A stretch of DNA of 64,000 bases from assembly GCA_035771165.1 (NCBI GenBank), contig JAWNZC010000002.1, positions 1,237,501 to 1,301,500 on the forward strand, given 5' to 3'. The notes beneath the pieces were generated by a model, which saw only the letters and a list, made by a program, of their open reading frames with translations, had not been told where the DNA came from and searched no databases. The translations under genes and the position numbers were made by a program. Each line of letters starts with the position of its first letter. The stretch's first letter is position 1. The DNA comes from Paragorgia papillata. Its lineage: Eukaryota > Cnidaria > Anthozoa > Scleralcyonacea > Coralliidae. Positions 20,910-31,985 of the stretch are shown here, one piece after another.

Positions 20910-23900
20910 ATGATGTCAAATCGTAAGTGTTTACTATAGGTTTAGTTGGTGTTAGTATAACATTTATTAGTTAGTGGGAACCAACTGGTATGGATATTTA
21001 ATTTTATAATTATAAACCAACAGAGGCCGATGGAGCCACTACTGGCTTAAGGTATTAAATTATCTTAAAAAACCCGCATTTTTTGTTATTTTGTTTTCAC
21101 CAAGGTTGTGCTTTCACCTCTGTTTGCTTGTTTGTTTGTTTGCTTGTTTATGTTTGTTTGTTTATCTTTATATTTGTTTGTCTTTCAGTCTGTTTGTCAG
21201 GATATCTTAAAAAGTATTAGACCACTTTAATATGGAAGGGTTGTTTACTGAATTCTGGTTAAACTTGGTTAAAAATTGGATGAGTATTTCGTGAAAATGT
21301 GTACAAGAAATGAATGAAAAAATGCTTCATTGATTCTCATACACAAAATATTTTAAATATTCACAATTTCACAACCAAGCTGAATTAATAAAAACTAGAA
21401 TACCTATTACCGGTAAAGTGGTCATGGACCAAAGGACATACATGCAATGCAAGCATTCTACGGTATTTTTCCATAATGAGTGCACTTTATTTTATTAACT
21501 TCACCATAGATTAACTAAATACATAAGAGTATTACAAAATAAACTAAAGTTGGCAACATACTGCTCGTACAAATATAAGGCGCTTAAACCTGTGGCAGGG
21601 TTACCACAACAGTGTGAAGGCCATTTTCTGTGGGCCCAAAAAAATTTTTTTGCATTCAAGCATTTTATTCAGATGTATGCTGGTATATGTTCAGTGGCGA
21701 GGCCACGGGGGGGGGGGGAATGGAGGGGGGGGTCTGGACCCCCCCCCCCACTTTTCTTTAAGACCAATTTTGTAATTCTTCCAAATCCGATGAGAATCTG
21801 TTGGGGGGGCTACCTCATGGTTGTCTCTCGCCTTCCACGCTTCATGGACCCCCCCCCCCCACTCAGTTTATGCTGGCCTCGCCGCTGTATATGTTACCGT
21901 TTACACCCCCTACCCCTACCCCAAAAATTATCTTTGTCTCAAATGAAGAAACATGGAAATGAACTGGCATTAAGATATCTTGGGGGGGGGGGCACCCCTG
22001 AGGTAACTCACTTTATGCAAACATGCCCTGAGTATATTTTTAATTTTTATAACAATTTTATTTTGTGTTATTTTATGTTATTTTAAGATCTACTATATTA
22101 CACTATATAAGTTTTATTTCATCAAATGCTATTTCTTAAATACTGATGTACAGTTAGTGAATTAGTACAGTATATTTGCCAATTTTTGTTATATATTTTA
22201 AGATATTGCACCAGATGTTACCAACCTTTCTATAAACCAAAATGGTGTTAAAACTAATGAATTGAAAACTGATTTGCTTCACCAGACAGGTAAAAATATT
22301 TATTTATTACAATACATGTAGTGTGGACAATTATTATTTTAAATTTGTTCAAAATTCAATCACATTTGTCAACAACTATTTTCTAGAAATTTCAAGCTCA
22401 TAATTTCCATTTCAACTATGCCTTTTTTGATTTTACCTATGAAATGTATATAGATTAATTTAATATTAGTTTGAAAATCATTGTATGGCTGGCTATAGAG
22501 GTCTTATTCTACTAGAAACCTGGTGTTCTATCTGTCATGCCTAAAAAAAACCCATCCATGAATGAATGAATGAATGAATAACTATATTAATTTATTGAGG
22601 GTAACAGTCCAATCTAACACAAATGGTTAATGAGGGTGGCCCTCAAGTGCATTATAGATTTATAGAATGGGTGTAATATTTAATTGAGTTATTATATATA
22701 TTATATATTTTATATATATGAAATTAATATATTATACAACATGTTGTGCATTATTTCAGGAACATTTAAAGTGAAAGCAGGATTTGCTCAGATGGTTAAA
22801 GGTGGCATCATAATGGATGTTGTAAATGCTGAACAAGCAAAAATTGCAGAAGCTGCAGGAGTAAGATAATTTGAAATAATTGCATACCATATAGTCATAG
22901 CGCATTAATATAAGCTATTCGCATGACTGGTGGAATATTCTATAGATGCAGACCTGCCAACTCGCACAGTTTGACCATGAAACTCCTGGTATCAGACAAC
23001 TTCTCCCGGTCACCTGGTATATGACTGCCACTTCTCACGGCAAGTGAAAATTCTTAATTAAACATAAACTAAAGAAAAACATCAATAGCACTTCGGCCGA
23101 GGCACAGAGCACCTGAACATAGTCTTAATCATTATCAGTAATGCCTGCAATGCTGAGTTGTCAAAATCAAAATGGCGCAATTAAGTGGCGACGAAGACCA
23201 CATGCAGCAATCTCCAGGTTTGGCTGTCAATCTCCAGGTTTTTTATCATTATATTTTAAAATCTCCAGATTTAGTGTTTGGTAAAGTTGGCAGGTCTGTA
23301 GATGATAAATATGAAAATAATAGATGTGAAAAGTGATAAGATTAAAGAAAAAGTATAGACCCCAAGATTGCATGCTAGATAAATAAATGTCTTTTGCTTA
23401 GGCATGTGCTGTAATGGCTTTGGAAAGAGTTCCTGCTGACATCCGCAAGCAAGGTGGAGTAGCCAGAATGTCAGACCCTAAGGTGAAATGAATTACACAA
23501 TTTTTTTGCTGGATTTTTGGAAGAACTTTTAAAAACAGTTTCTCTCTATGTTGACAGATGATTAAAGAAATTATGAATGCTGTGACCATCCCAGTTATGG
23601 CAAAAGTTCGTATTGGTCATTTTGCTGAAGCACAAATACTTCAGGAGATTGGAGTGGACATGATTGATGAATCTGAGGGTAAAAGATTCTTTTACGGCTG
23701 CTTGTTCAAAACATGATTACCTTAATCCTGGATTAGGGAAAAATTGTGGGGAAAAAATACTGAGAACCTGCTTTATAGTAGGATCGAAATATGAATTATT
23801 TTTTTTGATTTTCTATGAATTAAAATTTTTCTCTGAAGTCTAAAGTGAAAGAAAATATCAAAAATCCTGGAAAAAAATCTGTTTAGAAAGGCTTAGAAAT

Positions 23901-26596
23901 AATGGAATATTTTTTCACAAAACATCTATGAATTATTAAAGCTTTTATTCTGACGTTTGAATAAAAAATCCTGGAAAAAATTATAAGAATTTGCTTGAGA
24001 AATATGATTTTTCTTTTTTCACAGAACGTCTATGAATTAGTAGAAGTCTTATTCTTTGAAGTTTGAAATGAAAGTTTTTTGTTTCCAGTACATAATATGG
24101 ATAGCTTAAGTTTATATGGACCCTTTAGGCGAAATTAACCGGCGAAACTCGGAAAAAATTGTCAATGAATAATATAAATCACCAAAAATGGTTTTACAAT
24201 GTTATTTTAAAATACGTTTTAGTACTTACTCCAGCTGACCACCATCATCATATTGACAAGCATCCATTCAAGATTCCATTTGTGTGTGGAGCTCGTAGTT
24301 TGGGAGAAGCTTTGAGAAGAATTGACGAAGGAGCTGCCATGATAAGGACGAAAGGAGAGGCTGGCACAGGTTGAGTATACAATAAGTGTATTGGTTTCCA
24401 TCTTTGCTCCTTTAGATTAACAATTCTATACAAAGAAAAAAGTATTTTAAAGATTGGAATACTTTCAAATAAATTACGTTTCAGAACTTCAAATATTACG
24501 GCGACAAAATGTTTTGAAAAAGATTGCAGAAAAAAGGTTTTCAGATACCTTTGTTTTCATTGGTTGACATACACCTTGATTTTCATTGGCTGACAGACAA
24601 CACCTTGATTTTCATTGGCTGATAGAAAACACCTTGATTTTCATTGGCTAACAGACAACACCTTGATTTTCATTGGCTGACATACACCTTGTCCATTTCT
24701 ATTGGCTGACAGACAACACCTTGATTTTCATTGGCTGACAGACAACACCTTGATTTTCATTGGCTGATAGAAAACACCTTGATTTTCATTGGCTAATAGA
24801 CAACACCTTGATTTTCATTGGCTAACAGACAACACCTGTCGATTTCTATTGGCTGACAGACAACACCTTGATTTTCATTGGCTGACATACAACACCTTGA
24901 TTTTCATTGACTGACAGCCTTGATTTTCATTGGCTGACAGTCATTGACTGAAACGCTCACAGATAACAAACAACAAAAAATAGAGGACAAAAATTATTAA
25001 AGGCACGAAAATAAAATACAAAAATAACAAGGCAGTTTTGGTGTGCCTTGGTCATATATTGATGTAAAAATTATTATTTTTTACATTTTCTAGAATACTT
25101 TTCGATTATAATTTGTGACGTAGTATGTACGTAGCACTACAATTTAAAATAGTAACAATACATTTCTAAGAAACTTGAGTTTTTCTACGTTAATAAAGTG
25201 TTTTCAGCTTGAAGTTTTCGGGATTTTTTTCTTTATAAGCTGTCGTTAGCAGTCAAACTCAGAGAACTCTCCCGTCTGGAGCTCAAGAGTTTTCTAGTTT
25301 GACTCACTATATAACGACAGCTTGTAAGACATCTGAAAGTTTAACAATAAATTTCTAAAAAAGTGGAGTTTGACATGACTTTCAAATTTTTAGGAGACGT
25401 TGCCGAGGCGGTGCTTCACGCTCGAAAAATTCGAAGTGAAATTGGCCGAGCGCGAACAATGGATAACTCTGAGCTTTTTAGTTATGCTAAAGAATTAAAG
25501 GTTTCTTATCAGTTGTTGCAGAAGACAGTGGAATTGGGCAGACTACCTGTCGTTAATTTTGCTGCAGGTGGATTAGGTAAGGCAGTTGTCGGGTGAACAT
25601 TGTAAGTTTTTGTTTTATAGTCTGGTGCTAAATACAAATTTTTGCGACTACAATTATTCATGTCCTTCTGTTGTTCGTTGCTGTTTACATTGTTGTTGTT
25701 TGTTTGTCTACAATTCTTGCTGTTTACATTGTTGTTGTTGTTTGTTATTGTTGTTTACAATTCTTGTTGTTTATATTTTTGTTTGTTTGTTTGTTTGCTT
25801 GTTTTCTTGCTTGTTTATTTTCTTGTTTGTTTGTTTGTTTGTTTGTTTGTTTTCTTGCTTGTTGTTTGTTTTCTTGCTTGTTTGTTTGTTTTCTTGCTTG
25901 TTTTCTTGCTTGTTTGTTTGCTTGTTTGTTTTCTTGCTTGTTTGTTTTCTTGCTTGCTTGTTTGTTTTCATGTTTGTTTGTTTGTTTGTTTTCTTGCTTG
26001 TTTGTTTGTTTGCTTGTTTGTTTTCTTGCTTGTTTGTTTGTTTTCTTGTTTGTTTGTTTGTTTGTTTGTTTGTTTGTTTGTTTGTTTGTTTGTTTGTTTG
26101 TTTGTTTGTCGATGCATGAGCTTTCGTGCTGTACGCTTTCTGCCACTACAATTTAGGTTTTTGACTAGTTCAAAAAATTAAAATAAGTTCAGTAACTCGG
26201 TTAATCCAAAGAAAAATTCTCAGAAGAATTATACTTTATTTTGACTTTACTTTGTTGTATGTTCTTCATGATATATGGCTAAGCTCTTACTTTTTCCATT
26301 CAGCACCTCATTCGTTGAGCCAAACTGATTATGGACTTAATTTCCCTGGTTTTTCTTTTTTCTTTCCAGCTACCCCAGCCGATGTTTCTCTACTGATGCA
26401 ACTTGGTGTCGATGGTGTGTTCGTGGGGTCTGGTATCTTCAAGAGCGCTAATCCTACTAAGCGAGCACATGCCATGGCTCAATCAGTCACGTATTACAAC
26501 AACCCAGCAAAAATAGCCGAGTTGAGCGAAGATCTTGGCCAGGCAATGTTTGGTCAACCAGTTAATGACGAAACTAGGATATTCAGCCACAAATAA
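20910..26596 (+). CDS. PDX1: PLP synthase subunit PDX1 (SNZ/PdxS), 8 exons
   Basis: (beta/alpha)8-barrel enzyme that makes PLP from ribose 5-phosphate, glyceraldehyde 3-phosphate and ammonia. Exons 20910-20922, 22203-22289, 22760-22860, 23402-23482, 23558-23678, 24223-24369, 25394-25576 and 26370-26596 all join in phase to give 319 aa. Landmarks are [13 protein letters not shown] (Asp53), [29 protein letters not shown] (Lys110, Schiff-base lysine), [26 protein letters not shown] (Lys178, second lysine), [20 protein letters not shown] and [11 protein letters not shown]. The tiny first exon is inferred from ATGATG before a good GTAAGT donor, and a start three bases later is possible. Introns hold a 29-bp minisatellite and a TTTG tract. 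AATAAA lies at 26618-26623. Confidence 0.95.
21690..21890. mobile_element. G-run element with GGCGAGGCC ends
   Basis: Starts CAGTGGCGAGGCCACGGGGG and ends CTGGCCTCGCCGCTG, with homopolymer G and C runs inside. It lies in PDX1 intron 1 and resembles other AGTGGCG-bounded repeats in this window (16263, 55915). Confidence 0.6.
24553..24960. repeat. 29-bp minisatellite in PDX1 intron 6
   Basis: About 14 imperfect copies of a unit with CACCTTGATTTTC followed by ATTGGCTGACAGACAA. Each unit carries ATTGG, the reverse of a CCAAT box. Some copies have a CTATTGG variant. Confidence 0.93.
25230..25330. repeat. hairpin element in PDX1 intron 6
   Basis: TATAAGCTGTCGTTAGCAGTCAAACT pairs imperfectly with AGTTTGACTCACTATATAACGACAGCTT, with inner AGAACTCTC/GAGTTTTCT arms. 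Confidence 0.6.
25685..26109. repeat. TTTG/CTTG tetranucleotide tract in PDX1 intron 7
   Basis: Tract of TTTG units interspersed with CTTG and TTTC, becoming pure (TTTG)n at 26048-26107. The CLFVCLF open frames here are artefacts. Confidence 0.95.
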
Positions 26597-26689
26597 AACA
26601 TGTTCAATTAACTTATAAATAAACAACTTTGAAACATTACAACATTGTTTAATAATAATATTAAGTGTTTAATACCCCGAGTGACGAAC

Positions 26690-26800
26690 GATACCGCGGC
26701 TGGGATTCGAACCCGCGACCTTCGGTTTACTAGTCCTCGCTCTGCCAACTGAGCTACATGGTCAAGTTGGGAGCAGGTGGCAACCTCGTTCAGGTGGTGG
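26690..26800 (-). mobile_element. tRNA-derived SINE (tRNA-Thr-like head)
   Basis: On the minus strand, the A box TAGCTCAGTTGG and the B box GGTTCGAATCC are spaced as in a tRNA. The anticodon-loop region reads CTAGTAA, but the stem does not pair well. The same head plus the flank AAGTTGGGAGC recurs at 30858-31013, so it is a dispersed SINE and not a functional tRNA gene. Confidence 0.7.
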
Positions 26801-27204
26801 AATGATGGTACACTGATATTTAAAATTGTTTGCTATTTTTACAAGACGTTTGGCTGCATTGTGTGTATACGAGAATCTAATTCGTACAGGAGGTGGGGTA
26901 ATTAGGAAGAAGAGAAGAGATTATTAATAAATTCTGTCTGAGTCAAGAAATTTCTCCATTGACTTCCGCAGTGTAAGAAACTGAGCATGGAATTCTCTAT
27001 TTGTATTTTAATACAGTATGGTTTATAAAATCAGTGATTAAAAAACATTACAAGAAATACTCAGTCATATGAAACGACTACATTATGTTCCATAGATAAT
27101 TTAAAAAAGTATAATTAATTACAATATTCGAATACAAACCTGGATTTAAGATTATGACAAACGAAAGATGAAAAAGCTTATGAAAAACGTCATCTTACGT
27201 CAAC

Positions 27205-27319
27205 GCTGGTGACGTCAGAGCTGGTGACGTCAAAGCTGGTGCCGTCAGAGCTGGTGACGTCAGAGCTGGTGACGTCAAAGCTGGTGTCGTCAGAGCTGCT
27301 GACGTGAGCTGGTAATGTC
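27205..27319. repeat. 15-bp minisatellite with TGACGTCA sites
   Basis: About seven units of GCTGGTGACGTCAGA and variants. Four units contain the perfect palindrome TGACGTCA (CRE-type). It lies just past the stop codon of the caspase-like gene, probably in its 3' UTR or flank. Confidence 0.9.
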
Positions 27320-27331
27320 ATGTTCACGTGA

Positions 27332-29595
27332 TCAGGCATCATTGTCGTGCTTTAGTTTACGGAAACTGTTGGCAAACACGACGGGTTTGCTAAAGTTATA
27401 TACTTGTGTGTGCATCGACGAATAACTGCATCTTGCTATCATAGCCAGGATATTTTCACGGTCAGAAAATGTCCTGAATGAACTCAGTAATCTAGCAATA
27501 AAACTATTGCCCAATAAACTTTTTTCATGCGCATATAAAAACTCGTTGCCGCATTCGATCGTTGGGTTGTGAATTCCAGAATTTGGTTTGTTGTCTTCGG
27601 TAGCTTCTTCGACGAAGAACAATTTAGGTTTTTCGTTCAACTGTGGACTATTAGATATTGTTGATATGGCTCCATCGATATCAACATTTCCGGATGTTTT
27701 TGCCTCGTTATCACACAGTGTAAAACAGAAAAAGCCATCATAATCGTCTAGATAACGGGAAAAAAGAAAAGAAAAGTCAATATATCTTGAAAAGAGCTCA
27801 GTGACGTTTGGTGAATTGACAGTTCACAAAACCAGTCCGGAAGATTCTTAAATTACACTGTATAAGATGCTCTTTCAGTTTCATGCAATATTTAAAATAT
27901 GGGCAGCAGTGTTTTATCAGATTGTCCCATTTGATAAGTTCATTGGCGTAGTAATTTTGAAAAATAACGTTGTCTAAGCCAAGAAAATCAAAGCTAAAGT
28001 TTAAGTAAATCAGGAGGATTTTTTTATCAGATTTCCTTTGTGTTTTCCTTATGAATTATTAACGAGTTTCTGAACTTTGTATAAAAAAAATACCTATGGC
28101 GAGCAAGTTTATTCTTTTACTTCTTACCCAGATGTGGATTGTGAGCAATGTCTTGAAATATTTTCAGAAAGCTCACTCCTGTGCAATTCCTGTAAACCTC
28201 AACTGTAGAAAAACGCGCATCTTGTTCCAGGAATCGCTTTAATTCTCGGATTTTTCTATCGTACAATTTCCCCGAATCCTCTGTTTTGAAGTTAATATTA
28301 TTGACAATAACACAATAAGCATTCTAAAAACAAATAATATGTATAGGTAATAGCATGGCTTCGAGTGCAATTTGGAAAAAAAACATGCACGAGTGAGTTT
28401 TTCAAAGACTATCAAAATGACACGAGTCCGAAGGACGAGTGCTATTTGAGGTTTTTGAAAAACTCACGAGTGCGTGTTTTTCCAAAATTGCACTCGAAAC
28501 CATGCTATTACTTATTAATAATATACATGAAATGTTAAACAAATGTTCTTCGGCTACAAAGTTTGCATACCACTCATTGCTCCACTTCTCGAAGCATAAA
28601 TGGTTAAAATTCTTTGTTCACTAAATACGTAAAACGTTTTACTCATAGCATCTAACCTCTTCTAGTCTTCTTGCAGGAACTTTAATGACAATATTAAAGC
28701 AAAATTCACTCTGTATTTCATCGAAATGTTCGTCGACAACTCTATGTTTTGGTCGCCATATTGGATTTTCTCGTGAGGAAAAACCATCCTTCAAAATCCG
28801 CATAAGCATTTCATTGGCTTCCGGTAGTTTCCGGTTGTTTATTAGCCAATCAGAATGGTTAATACTCATTGAAATTTGCACTGTATTACACATTTTCTGC
28901 ACTGTATTATATTGAAATTGCACTCCTCTCGACCAATCAGGATGCAGTAATTTTGTCATGTATATTATTAATATAGTAAGTAACTTTTCTAGTTTTGATT
29001 TTACGAGATGTTATTCTGAGAAAGTGTGAATTGACTTTACCTTCAATGAAAATGCTGCTAATGTCGTTCCATGACGATCGTCTGCAGAAGAATTCAAAGT
29101 ATTGATTATTAAATCAGAAAACGTGAATACTCATGCATACAGCTCTGCCGCTCGAAGGGTGTAGCACTCCTGAAAATCTTGTACACCTTTAAAAATCCGA
29201 AAATCTCAAAAAATCCCCAAAACTCTCAAAAAATCCCCCAAAATCTCAGAAAATCACCAAATATCTCTTGAAGCCTGAAGACGAGTCGTTAGTAGTCAAA
29301 TGATTTTATTCAGCCCAGGAGAGGTCCAGGCCTCAAAGGGTTAAAATCTATCTCATTAACCCTTTGAAGCCTGAAGACAAGTCTTTAGTATTTTATCAGC
29401 CTCCAGGCCTCAAAGTGTTAAAAACTTTCAAGAAATTATTCATGAATTATTACTTGTAAGCGAATAACTTGACTTACAGTTTCTTCTCCTCTGAGTTCTA
29501 GCAATCTTCGATTGAGATGTTCCATGAATGATGTCATCCGACAAAATGGCATTCACACGTGCCTCGTCTTCTGAAGAATCTGACATCAGTGCCAT
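27332..29595 (-). CDS. catalytically dead caspase-like protein
   Basis: Caspase-fold protein of 256 aa. Exons 29595-29478, 29081-29041, 28323-28128 and 27747-27332 join in phases 1, 0 and 1, the same pattern as the caspase gene at 33003. Residues from about 54 read NAYCVIVNNINF, matching the first p20 strand, then DDYDGFFCFTL. At the position of the catalytic Ser-His-Gly it has Cys129-Asp130-Asn131. At the QACRG motif it has VEEATE after KLFF, with Ala166 in place of the nucleophilic Cys. The p10 part lacks the GSWF motif. It has no recognisable CARD or DED; residues 1-53 are short and polar. It is likely a pseudo-caspase (regulatory role inferred by analogy with cFLIP-like proteins). Intron 2 holds a large hairpin MITE. 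Confidence 0.82.
28343..28516. repeat. 174-bp palindromic MITE in pseudo-caspase intron 2
   Basis: AGGTAATAGCATGG...TTCGAGTGCAA is inverted as TTGCACTCGAAACCATGCTATTACT, with further arms GAGTGAGTTTTTCAAA/TTTGAAAAACTCAC around a GGACGAGTG centre. Confidence 0.85.
29325..29425. mobile_element. dispersed MITE copy
   Basis: Contains CCAGGCCTCAAAGGGTTAAA, ACCCTTTGAAGCCTGAAGAC, GTATTTTATCAG and GGCCTCAAAGTGTTAAA. This is the same terminal motif (TAACACTTTGARGCCT) as the element at 8745. It lies in pseudo-caspase intron 1. Confidence 0.65.
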
Positions 29596-30070
29596 TGTGG
29601 ATTTTAGCTATAGAGAGAGAGCCTTGAACACAAAGACATAAATATATTTACAAACGCCAAACGGCAGGTGAAAGCAAAATTCTTATTTAAAACAATCACC
29701 CACAGAAAAAAGACTTCTCACGTTTAATAAACTATAACGTAAAATCACCATCATGACGAAGAAATTTATGAAATACAAATCATAAAGTGAGGCCACCAGT
29801 AGAAACTATACTATAACTATACTAAACTCTTTATTATACTTCACCAAAAATTCTTAGAACATTTTTATAAAATAGGTTACTTTTTATATGCGTTGTAATT
29901 AATCAGTTATACATGTATAAGTTGCAGTAGTGTCAAGTAAACGTTTTTAAAACAAACTCCATTCAGAAATATGTTCTGTGTATTTGAGCTCGATGAATGC
30001 ATGGAATGGCTACATGTTAAAATATAATTAAATAAACAATAAAGTGAATGGTTTGAACCTAGGAGTATTA

Positions 30071-30314
30071 TAACATATTTGAGAAAGTTGCTTGTCTACG
30101 TTAGGGTAGACTTGAGAAAGACTGTTTGTGGTGGTAGTGACTGATGTTTTGACGGCCTCAGCGGCGGTCATCTTCAGAGCGGTCGCTTCAGAGAGGGCTC
30201 TGAAGGTGACCACTGCTGAGGCCGTCGAAACGACAACGTCAGTCACTACTACCACAAACAGTCTTTCTCAAGACTATACTCTAACCTAGACGAGCAACTT
30301 TCTCAAACATGTTA
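30071..30314. repeat. 244-bp palindromic MITE
   Basis: Arms TAACATATTTGAGAAAGTTG and GAAAGACTGTTTGTGG are matched by reverse complements on the far side. The centre near 30190 is GGTCGCTTCAGAGAGGGC. Frames in the arms are symmetry artefacts. Confidence 0.88.
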
Positions 30315-30857
30315 AATAAACAATCTGAATCAATTTCGGTGAACTTTACCGATCTGAGTATAAATACGTCCAAGTGTATAGTAGTGTTTTCAACTCACCT
30401 TAGGTTCACTTCTTGAATTCTTCTCAGTCAATGGCTGTAGCAAGTACAGTAATAACATCAATCTATAGCCGCTTTCAATTCGTTTCTTATTCAATATAAT
30501 AATTTTGTTTATATATCACTCGTTCAGCCATGCAGTAACAAGCGGATGTATTTCAAAAGAGAAACTGAAAATTGGTAAGCTGAAAATTTTGATTGTCAAA
30601 ATTAATTTCAAATATAAAAACGAAATTTACTCGTTTTAAATTTGAAAGACACCTTCATATGTGACATATGCATGTATATATATAAAATGTAAATTGTGAC
30701 AAAAGCCTGTAGCCCTTGAAAACTATAATTTTCTAGAAAATGTATTTGGGTATCGTCGGAAATGTATATATGTGCGAAAAATAAACAAACAAACAGAAAT
30801 AAGGTGATAATATTAAGGTGTTACGAGTGAAGAACCATACCGGAATGCAAGTATAGA

Positions 30858-31013
30858 GAAAACTCTACTTGGCCCGGCTGGGATTCGAACCCACGACCTT
30901 CGGCTTACTAGTCCGACTAGTAAGCCGAAGGTCGCCCAAGTAAGTAGAGTTTTCTGTCCGATGCTCTACCGGCAACTGAGCTACAGCTCAAGTTGGGAGC
31001 TGAAGGTCGAATG
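30858..31013 (-). mobile_element. tRNA-derived SINE folded back on itself
   Basis: Same family as 26690: B box GGTTCGAATCC (minus), A box TAGCTCAGTTG, flank CAACTTGAGC. Inside it, GACCTTCGGCTTACTAGT at 30895 is followed after CCG by its perfect reverse complement to 30933. The pairing continues outward through GAGAAAACTCTACTT at 30857 and AAGTAGAGTTTTCT. The element is therefore split by an inverted duplication. Confidence 0.72.
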
Positions 31014-31599
31014 ATATAGTACTTAATGGGCTATTTGATATTTCGAAACAGACTAGTTTCTTCAATATCTAGACAACAGTCTTCATACATGACGATTTCG
31101 AATATAATTATTCGAAACAGAAATAAGAAACACAAACAGAAAACAGAAACACAATAATCATTCGAAATAGAAATAACTGGTTCTTCAATACGGTAATGAG
31201 AAATTATCCTTTTTTCTAAAACGTTTTGGAGTGCAGTTCCAAGCTTCATTCTAAGTTCACCGCACTTTACTCTGATGAAGGACTCTAAACTCTAAACGTC
31301 CGTATTCCGTTGCTAAAAATTTCCAGCAGTTTACCACCTGTTAATACCCTCGATAAATAAAGTCCCTTTGCCTTTTCAGTTTGCTTGAGCCTTCATTTTG
31401 ATTCCGTATAATTCATTGCATAGCTTTAGTGTTATAGTCTTAATTATTAAGACAGTTTTTACTTATGGTAATTGCATTACAGATTATGCAAATCCGATTT
31501 TCTGATTTATTAAAAATATGAAAATATAGGTTATGAAAGTCAAAAATCATTAAAAATTAATGAGGAAAACACAAAGGAAATCAGTATACCATGCATGTC

Positions 31600-31985
31600 C
31601 GTAGTTTTATAGTGAGCTTTCTGAAAATATTTCAAGACATCGCTCACAATCCACATCTGGGTAAGAAGTAAAAGAATAAACTTGCTCGTCATAGGTATTT
31701 TTTTATACAAAGTTCAGAAATTCGTTAATAATTCATGAAAACACAAAGGAAATCTGATAAAGAATCCTCCTGATTTACATAAACTTTAGCTTTGATTTTC
31801 TCGGCTTAGACAACGTTATTTTTCAAACTTACTACGCCAATGAACTTACCAAGTGGTTCGTTTTAAAGCTATTTAAAACATTCGCAGTACGTGTTTTATC
31901 AGATCTAAAACACTCGGCTATCCTGGTGTTTTAAATCTGATAAAACACTGCTGCTCATATTTTAAATATTACATAAAGTTTGCAT
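31600..31985 (+). pseudogene. inverted duplicated fragment of the pseudo-caspase gene
   Basis: 31606-31670 matches the 3' part of pseudo-caspase exon 3 (reverse complement of 28128-28190), including its GTAAGAAG donor. The following sequence to 31985 matches the adjacent intron back to about 27880. It has lost the rest of the gene, so it cannot encode a caspase. Orientation is opposite to the parent gene. Confidence 0.8.

Noticed and set aside
25586..26181. Long Cys/Leu/Phe/Val-rich frames resembling membrane proteins
   Set aside because: They are translations of a TTTG/CTTG tetranucleotide tract in a PDX1 intron, open in all three phases.
26690..26765. Functional tRNA-Thr gene
   Set aside because: A and B boxes are good, but the anticodon and acceptor stems pair poorly, and the same head with flank recurs at 30858-31013. 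It is a tRNA-derived SINE.
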